The notes under the pieces were generated by a model that was given only the letters and a program-made list of their open reading frames with translations, had not been told where the DNA came from and did no database searches. The position numbers and the translations under genes were made by a program. A stretch of 64,000 nt of DNA from NCBI RefSeq assembly GCF_019145435.1, contig NZ_JAHSTS010000002.1, positions 1,894,001 to 1,958,000 of the forward strand. Reading direction: 5' to 3'. Positions 59,487 through 64,000 of the stretch are shown here, piece by piece (within the stretch, counting starts at the first letter, position 1; each line of letters begins with the position of its first letter). The DNA comes from Pseudomonas ekonensis. GTDB lineage: Bacteria > Pseudomonadota > Gammaproteobacteria > Pseudomonadales > Pseudomonadaceae.

Positions 59487-60913
59487 TCCTTGGACGCCAG
59501 TTCAGTGCCGGGAATGGTCAGGTGCTGACCGACCTTGAGCTCATCGCTGCTCAGGTTGTTGGCGCTGCGCAGCGTGGCCGGCGACACCTGGTAGCGCACG
59601 GCGATCATCGCCAGGGTTTCGCCCGGGCTCACCCGGTGGTCGCGCGGCCCTTGGGCGATCTTGCCCGAGTCACGCAGCCAGGCGATGTAGGTGCCCGGCG
59701 GCGGGTTCTGCTGGAAGAACTGGCGCACACCGCTGCTGATTGACCGCGCCAGCGCCTGCTGGTGGCTCGACGCCGCCAGCTTGGAGGCCTCGTTGGCGTT
59801 GGAGATGAAGCCGGTCTCGACCAGGATCGACGGGATGTCCGGCGACTTCAGCACCATGAACCCGGCCTGTTCCACCCGCTGCTTGTGCAGCGGCGTGACG
59901 CGGCCGATGTTGCTCAACACCTTCTGGCCGACGTTGAGGCTGGAGGTCAGCGAAGCGGTCATCGACAGGTCGAGCAGCACGCCGGCGAGCATCCGGTCCT
60001 TGTCGTCGAGGCTGACGTTGCCGGCGCCGCCGATCAGGTCGGAACGGTTTTCGCTGTCGGCCAGCCAACGGGCGGTCTCCGAGGTGGCGCCACGGTCGGA
60101 CAAGGCGAACACCGACGCGCCGAACGCGGCGGCCGAAGGCGCGGCGTCGGCGTGGATCGAGACGAACAGGTCGGCGCCCTTCTTGCGGGCGATCTCGGTG
60201 CGGCCGCGCAGCGGGATGAAGTAGTCGCCGGTGCGGGTCAGCTCGGCGCGGAAGCCTTTCATGCCGTTGACCTGACGCTGCAGCTCGCGGGCGATCTGCA
60301 GCACCACGTCTTTTTCACGCTGGCCGCGCGAGCCCGAGGCGCCGGGGTCTTCGCCGCCGTGGCCGGCGTCGATCACCACGATGATGTCGCGCTTGCCGGC
60401 CGGGGCCGGCGGCAGCTTGATCGCCGGTTCCGCCGGGGTCACCGGCACGGCCGGCACGGTGGCCACCGACGGCGTCGGCGCAGGCGGCGGCGCGGCGTCG
60501 GCCGGGTTGTCGAACAGGTCGACCACCAGACGGTTGCCGTACTGCGCATTCGGCGCCAGGGAGAAGCTTTTCGGGGTGACGGCCTTCTTCAGGTCGATGA
60601 CCACCCGCAGGTCGGTCGGCGTGCGCTGGGCCGAACGCATGGCGGTGATCGGCGTGTTGGCGGTCTGCACGTTCAGCGGCGCGCCGAGGGTGGCGCCGTT
60701 GATGTCGATCACCAGCCGATCCGGCGCGGTCAGGGTGAATACGCTGTGCTGCACCGGGCCGCTCAGGTCGAACACCAGCCGCGTGTTGTCCGGCGCCCGC
60801 CACAGGCGCACGCTGTTGACCTTTGTGTCGGCCACAGCGCTGACGGTCACTGCCATCAACATCAGCCCAGCGGCAGCCACCAACGCGCGAAAGCGCATAC
60901 CTAACCCCATCAT
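59483..60913 (-). CDS. amiB: N-acetylmuramoyl-L-alanine amidase with AMIN and LysM domains
   Basis: A 476-residue periplasmic amidase cleaving septal peptidoglycan. It has a signal peptide (after VSAVADTK), an AMIN domain ([20 protein letters not shown]), a Pro-rich linker, the Amidase_3 zinc domain ([34 protein letters not shown]) and a C-terminal LysM domain ([20 protein letters not shown]). The first ATG (60911-60913) has no clear ribosome site; ATG 60896-60898, five codons in, is preceded by GGGGTTAGG and may be the true start. Confidence 0.95.
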   Translation of the reverse strand: MMGLGMRFRALVAAAGLMLMAVTVSAVADTKVNSVRLWRAPDNTRLVFDLSGPVQHSVFTLTAPDRLVIDINGATLGAPLNVQTANTPITAMRSAQRTPTDLRVVIDLKKAVTPKSFSLAPNAQYGNRLVVDLFDNPADAAPPPAPTPSVATVPAVPVTPAEPAIKLPPAPAGKRDIIVVIDAGHGGEDPGASGSRGQREKDVVLQIARELQRQVNGMKGFRAELTRTGDYFIPLRGRTEIARKKGADLFVSIHADAAPSAAAFGASVFALSDRGATSETARWLADSENRSDLIGGAGNVSLDDKDRMLAGVLLDLSMTASLTSSLNVGQKVLSNIGRVTPLHKQRVEQAGFMVLKSPDIPSILVETGFISNANEASKLAASSHQQALARSISSGVRQFFQQNPPPGTYIAWLRDSGKIAQGPRDHRVSPGETLAMIAVRYQVSPATLRSANNLSSDELKVGQHLTIPGTELASKE

Positions 60914-61384
60914 TTATTTGGATTCCAACGCCAAAGCGGCACACCAGGCCTCGCCGCGCGAGCCCTGGGACAAAATGGTCAGCGAACGCCCGCTGTCTTG
61001 CGGGCTAATGGTAATGGTCAGGTCAGGCTTTGGCAAAAAGCCTGCACCTTTGTCGGGCCACTCGATCAGGCACAGGGCATCGTCTTCGAAGTAGTCGCGG
61101 ATGCCGAGGAATTCCAGCTCCTCCGGGTCGACCAGCCGGTACAGGTCGAAGTGGAAGGCGCGGATGTCGCCGATCTCATAGGGCTCGACCAGCGTGAAGG
61201 TCGGGCTCTTCACCGCGCCCTGGTGGCCCAGGCCGCGGATCAGGCCGCGGGACAGGGTAGTCTTGCCCATGCCCAGGTCCCCCACCAGGAAAATCAGGCC
61301 ATGCCCCCCGGTGGTGCGGGCGATCCGTGCGCCAAAGTCGGTCATGGCCTGTTCATCGGCCAGGTACAGGGTTACTTCAGACAC
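60914..61384 (-). CDS. tsaE: tRNA t6A biosynthesis ATPase TsaE
   Basis: A 156-residue P-loop protein (YjeE family) needed with TsaB, TsaC and TsaD for t6A37 in tRNA. Walker A is LVGDLGMGKTTLSRGLIRGL, with SPTFTLVEPYEIG and FHFDLYRLVDPEELEFLGI motifs. It overlaps nnrD by 13 bases and abuts amiB. Confidence 0.97.
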   Translation of the reverse strand: MSEVTLYLADEQAMTDFGARIARTTGGHGLIFLVGDLGMGKTTLSRGLIRGLGHQGAVKSPTFTLVEPYEIGDIRAFHFDLYRLVDPEELEFLGIRDYFEDDALCLIEWPDKGAGFLPKPDLTITISPQDSGRSLTILSQGSRGEAWCAALALESK

Positions 61385-62871
61385 GGTGCATGCTCCTCCA
61401 ACAACTGACGAATGGCTGGAATCAGATCACTGGCCGCCAGCCCACGGCCGAATTTACCTTGTTGCAGGCCCGCATTGGCATGCAGCCAGACCGCCAGGCA
61501 GGCGGCCGCGAAACTGTCCATGCCCTGGGCCATCAGCGCGCCGAGCAACCCGGCCAGCACATCGCCGAGGCCGGCGGTCGCCATCGCGGGGTGGCCCTGA
61601 TGACACACGGCCAACCTCCCGTCAGGGTGGGCGATCAGGCTGCCGGCGCCCTTGAGCACCGTCACCGCTGCGTATTTTTTGCTCAGTGCCAGGGCCGCCG
61701 CCGGCCGGTCGGCCTGCACTTGCGCGGTGCTGACGCCGAGCAGGCGTGCCGCCTCCCCCGGATGCGGCGTGATCACGCAATCCTTCGGCAGGCTCACCCA
61801 GCCTGCGGCCAGCTGGTTCAACGCATCGGCGTCCCACACCTGGGGCAACGGCGCATTGGCCGCCGCCGACAGCAGGCTGCGCCCCCAACCGGCCTGGCCC
61901 AGCCCCGGCCCGGCCACCAGCACCGAGGCCTTCTCCAAAAGCCCCATCAACTGATTGGCCGACGAGGCGCCCAGCGCCATGGCTTCCGGCACCCGGGCCA
62001 GTACCGCCGACACATGCTCTGCGCGGGTCGCCAGCGACACCATGCCCGCACCGCTGCGCAGCGCGCTTTCGGTACTGAGCACGATCGCCCCGCCGAACCC
62101 GAGGTCGCCGCCGATCAGCAGCACATGACCGAACCGGCCCTTGTGCGCCGTCGCTGCCCGAGGGGCCGGACGCGGCAGATTAGCGGCGTCGAGACGACGG
62201 GCGGCAACGGGAATGTCACAGAAGGTTTCGGCCGGCGCCTGCAGATCGTTGAACGCCAGTTCACCGACATGATCGGCCGCGTCGCCGGTGAACAGCCCCA
62301 GCTTGAGGCCGATGAAGGTCACGCAGAGGTCGGCGCGCACCGCCACACCCGACACGCACCCGGTATCGGCGCACAATCCGGACGGCACATCCACCGCCGC
62401 CACCGGCAGGCCGCTGGCGTTGATCCCGCGGATGGCCGAGGCATACGGTTCGCGCACCTCGCCGCTCAGGCCGGTGCCGAGCAGCGCATCGAGGATCACG
62501 CCGCGCAGTTCGCTCTGCGCATTCCAGCCCTGCACGGCAACCCCTTCGGCCAGGGCCTGGCCATGGGCCTGCGCCGCATCCCCCTGCAAACGCTGCGGAT
62601 CGCCGACGGCCAGCACCCGCACATGCCAGCCGGCACGGTGCGCCAGCGCCGCCACCAGATAACCGTCGCCGGCGTTGTTGCCGTGGCCGGCCAGCACCGT
62701 CAGCTCGTTCGCCGCCGGCCAGCGGCGCACCAGCGCGCGCCAGGTCGCCCGGGTGGCGCGGTGCATCAGTTCCAGGCCCGGCGTGCCGGCAGCGATCAGC
62801 CGCGCGTCGATGTCCCGCACCTGGGCGGCGCGGTACAGCGCGTCGGGTAAATGATCTTTCGTGTGCGGCAT
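61372..62871 (-). CDS. nnrD: Bifunctional NAD(P)H-hydrate epimerase / ADP-dependent dehydratase
   Basis: A 499-residue fusion that repairs hydrated NAD(P)H. The N-terminal YjeF_N epimerase domain (YRAAQVRDIDARLIAAGTPG, LAGHGNNAGDGYLVAALAHR) is followed by the C-terminal dehydratase of ribokinase fold (KGRFGHVLLIGGDLGFGGAI, TPHPGEAARLLGVSTAQVQA, GLGDVLAGLLGALMAQGMDS). Start ATG 62869-62871 (MPHTKDHLP); the long open frame upstream is antisense to queG. Divergent from queG with 63 bp between. Confidence 0.96.
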   Translation of the reverse strand: MPHTKDHLPDALYRAAQVRDIDARLIAAGTPGLELMHRATRATWRALVRRWPAANELTVLAGHGNNAGDGYLVAALAHRAGWHVRVLAVGDPQRLQGDAAQAHGQALAEGVAVQGWNAQSELRGVILDALLGTGLSGEVREPYASAIRGINASGLPVAAVDVPSGLCADTGCVSGVAVRADLCVTFIGLKLGLFTGDAADHVGELAFNDLQAPAETFCDIPVAARRLDAANLPRPAPRAATAHKGRFGHVLLIGGDLGFGGAIVLSTESALRSGAGMVSLATRAEHVSAVLARVPEAMALGASSANQLMGLLEKASVLVAGPGLGQAGWGRSLLSAAANAPLPQVWDADALNQLAAGWVSLPKDCVITPHPGEAARLLGVSTAQVQADRPAAALALSKKYAAVTVLKGAGSLIAHPDGRLAVCHQGHPAMATAGLGDVLAGLLGALMAQGMDSFAAACLAVWLHANAGLQQGKFGRGLAASDLIPAIRQLLEEHAPCLK

Positions 62872-62934
62872 GCGTCTTCGGGCTCCGATGTCTGGCAGAA
62901 TTATACGCACCTCAGTTCCGGTTTCTCTCGCCTC

Positions 62935-63999
62935 ATGTCCGCCATCACCACAGACCTCCCCGCCCTGGCCCAATCCATCAAGGACTGGGGCCGCGAGCTG
63001 GGCTTCCAGCAAGTCGGCATCAGCGGTCTGGACCTGGCTGAGCATGAGGGACACCTGCAGCGCTGGCTCGCGGCCGGCTACCACGGCGAAATGGACTACA
63101 TGGGCGCCCACGGCAGCAAGCGCTCGCACCCCGAAGAGCTAGTGCCGGGCACGCTGCGCGTGGTCTCCCTGCGCATGGACTACCTGCCGGGCGACACGCA
63201 CATGGCGCAGAGGCTCGCCCAACCGGAAAAGGCCTACATTTCCCGCTACGCCCTGGGCCGCGACTACCACAAGCTGATCCGCAAGCGCGTGCAGCAGCTG
63301 GCGGACCGGATCCAGGCACAGATCGGCCCGTTCGGCTTCCGCGCCTTCGTCGACAGCGCCCCGGTGCTGGAGAAGGCCATCGCCGAACAGGCCGGCCTGG
63401 GATGGATCGGCAAGAACACCCTGGTCCTGAACCGCAAGGCCGGCAGTTACTTCTTCCTCAGCGAACTGTTCGTCGACCTGCCGCTGCCGGTCGACCCGCC
63501 CCACGCCACCGAACACTGCGGCCGGTGCAGCGCCTGCCTGGACGTCTGCCCGACCAACGCCTTCGTCGGCCCCTATGTGCTGGACGCCCGGCGCTGCATT
63601 TCCTACCTGACCATCGAGCTTAAGAACGCCATCCCCGAAGACCTGCGGCCGCTGATCGGCAACCGGGTGTTCGGCTGCGACGACTGCCAGATCGTCTGCC
63701 CGTGGAACCGCTTCGCCCGCGCGTCCGGGGAAAGCGACTTCAAGCCACGGCACAACCTGGACAACGCCGAACTGGCCGAACTGTTCCTGTGGGACGAAGA
63801 CACCTTCCTCAGCAGCACCGAAGGCTCACCGCTGCGCCGCGCCGGCTACGAGCGCTGGCTGCGCAACCTGGCGGTGGGTCTGGGCAACGCGCCGTCGAGC
63901 ATTCCGGTGCTGGAGGCGCTGAAGGCACGCCGCGACCATCCGTCGGAACTGGTGCGCGAGCATGTCGAGTGGGCCTTGAAGCGGCACGGTGTCGCGTAG
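62935..63999 (+). CDS. queG: Epoxyqueuosine reductase QueG
   Basis: A 354-residue cobalamin- and Fe-S-dependent enzyme performing the last step of queuosine synthesis. Cobalamin-binding core SRYALGRDYHKLIRKRVQQL, FVDSAPVLEKAIAEQAGLGW, and two 4Fe-4S motifs CGRCSACLDVCPT and CDDCQIVCPW are visible, with a C-terminal HEAT-like tail. ATG 62935; earlier in-frame starts overlap nnrD and lack family similarity. It ends with TAG one base before the window edge. Confidence 0.96.
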   Translation: MSAITTDLPALAQSIKDWGRELGFQQVGISGLDLAEHEGHLQRWLAAGYHGEMDYMGAHGSKRSHPEELVPGTLRVVSLRMDYLPGDTHMAQRLAQPEKAYISRYALGRDYHKLIRKRVQQLADRIQAQIGPFGFRAFVDSAPVLEKAIAEQAGLGWIGKNTLVLNRKAGSYFFLSELFVDLPLPVDPPHATEHCGRCSACLDVCPTNAFVGPYVLDARRCISYLTIELKNAIPEDLRPLIGNRVFGCDDCQIVCPWNRFARASGESDFKPRHNLDNAELAELFLWDEDTFLSSTEGSPLRRAGYERWLRNLAVGLGNAPSSIPVLEALKARRDHPSELVREHVEWALKRHGVA

Positions 64000-64000
64000 C

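Overview
The window is GC-rich, densely coding chromosomal DNA from a Pseudomonas, most likely of the P. fluorescens group. This rests on gene content, REP/REPIN elements of the TGTGGGAGC...GCTCCCACA type between genes, azurin with an ANR-type box, the amaA-amaB lysine (pipecolate) module, and gene order. From memory (not searched), the order desT-ureEFG-hupE ... pncB-nadE-azu ... ygiQ-dnaB-rplI-rpsR-rpsF-rlmB-rnr ... purA-hisZ-hflCKX-hfq-miaA-mutL-amiB-tsaE-nnrD-queG follows roughly PA4888-PA4950 of P. aeruginosa PAO1. No rRNA, insertion sequence, prophage or CRISPR array was seen.

Layout. 1-5.0 kb: small metabolic and regulatory genes (truncated AraC regulator, EamA exporter, cytosolic-type lipase, SMR pump, azoR with divergent LysR regulator, ferritin-like protein). 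5.0-8.0 kb: an AsmA-family protein and a small exported protein built of 13-14-residue repeats. 8.1-11.5 kb: desT, then urease accessory genes ureE-ureF-ureG-hupE behind a sigma-54 promoter. 11.6-13.6 kb: AGE-family epimerase and an SDR, followed by a 0.77-kb gene-free stretch carrying several DnaA-box-like sequences. 14.3-19.6 kb: livKHMGF-type branched-chain amino-acid ABC transporter, with a consensus sigma-54 promoter and an upstream NtrC-type site. 19.9-23.8 kb: amaA-amaB (L-pipecolate to 2-aminoadipate) with a divergent LysR regulator. 24-27.6 kb: pncB-nadE (NAD salvage), azurin, a LOG-family protein.

27.7-34.5 kb: a three-gene minus-strand cluster of two transglutaminase-like proteins and a circularly permuted ATP-grasp/alpha-E fusion. 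Its biochemistry is essentially undefined, and it is the best candidate here for an under-described system. 34.7-44.4 kb: ygiQ, dnaB, the rpsF-rpsR-DUF2232-rplI operon, rlmB-rnr. 44.5-45.1 kb: two near-identical tRNA-Leu(CAG) transcription units in tandem, each with its own promoter and terminator. 45.2-49.8 kb: an iron-type ABC binding protein and permease with no ATPase gene, and a chemoreceptor. 49.9-64.0 kb: conserved housekeeping genes purA, hisZ, hflC, hflK, hflX, hfq, miaA, mutL, amiB, tsaE, nnrD and divergent queG.

Functional themes: nitrogen acquisition (liv and ure loci both under sigma-54-type promoters), amino-acid and NAD salvage, iron and redox proteins, and a translation/quality-control core. 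Family and pathway assignments come from reading the protein sequences; no database search was possible.
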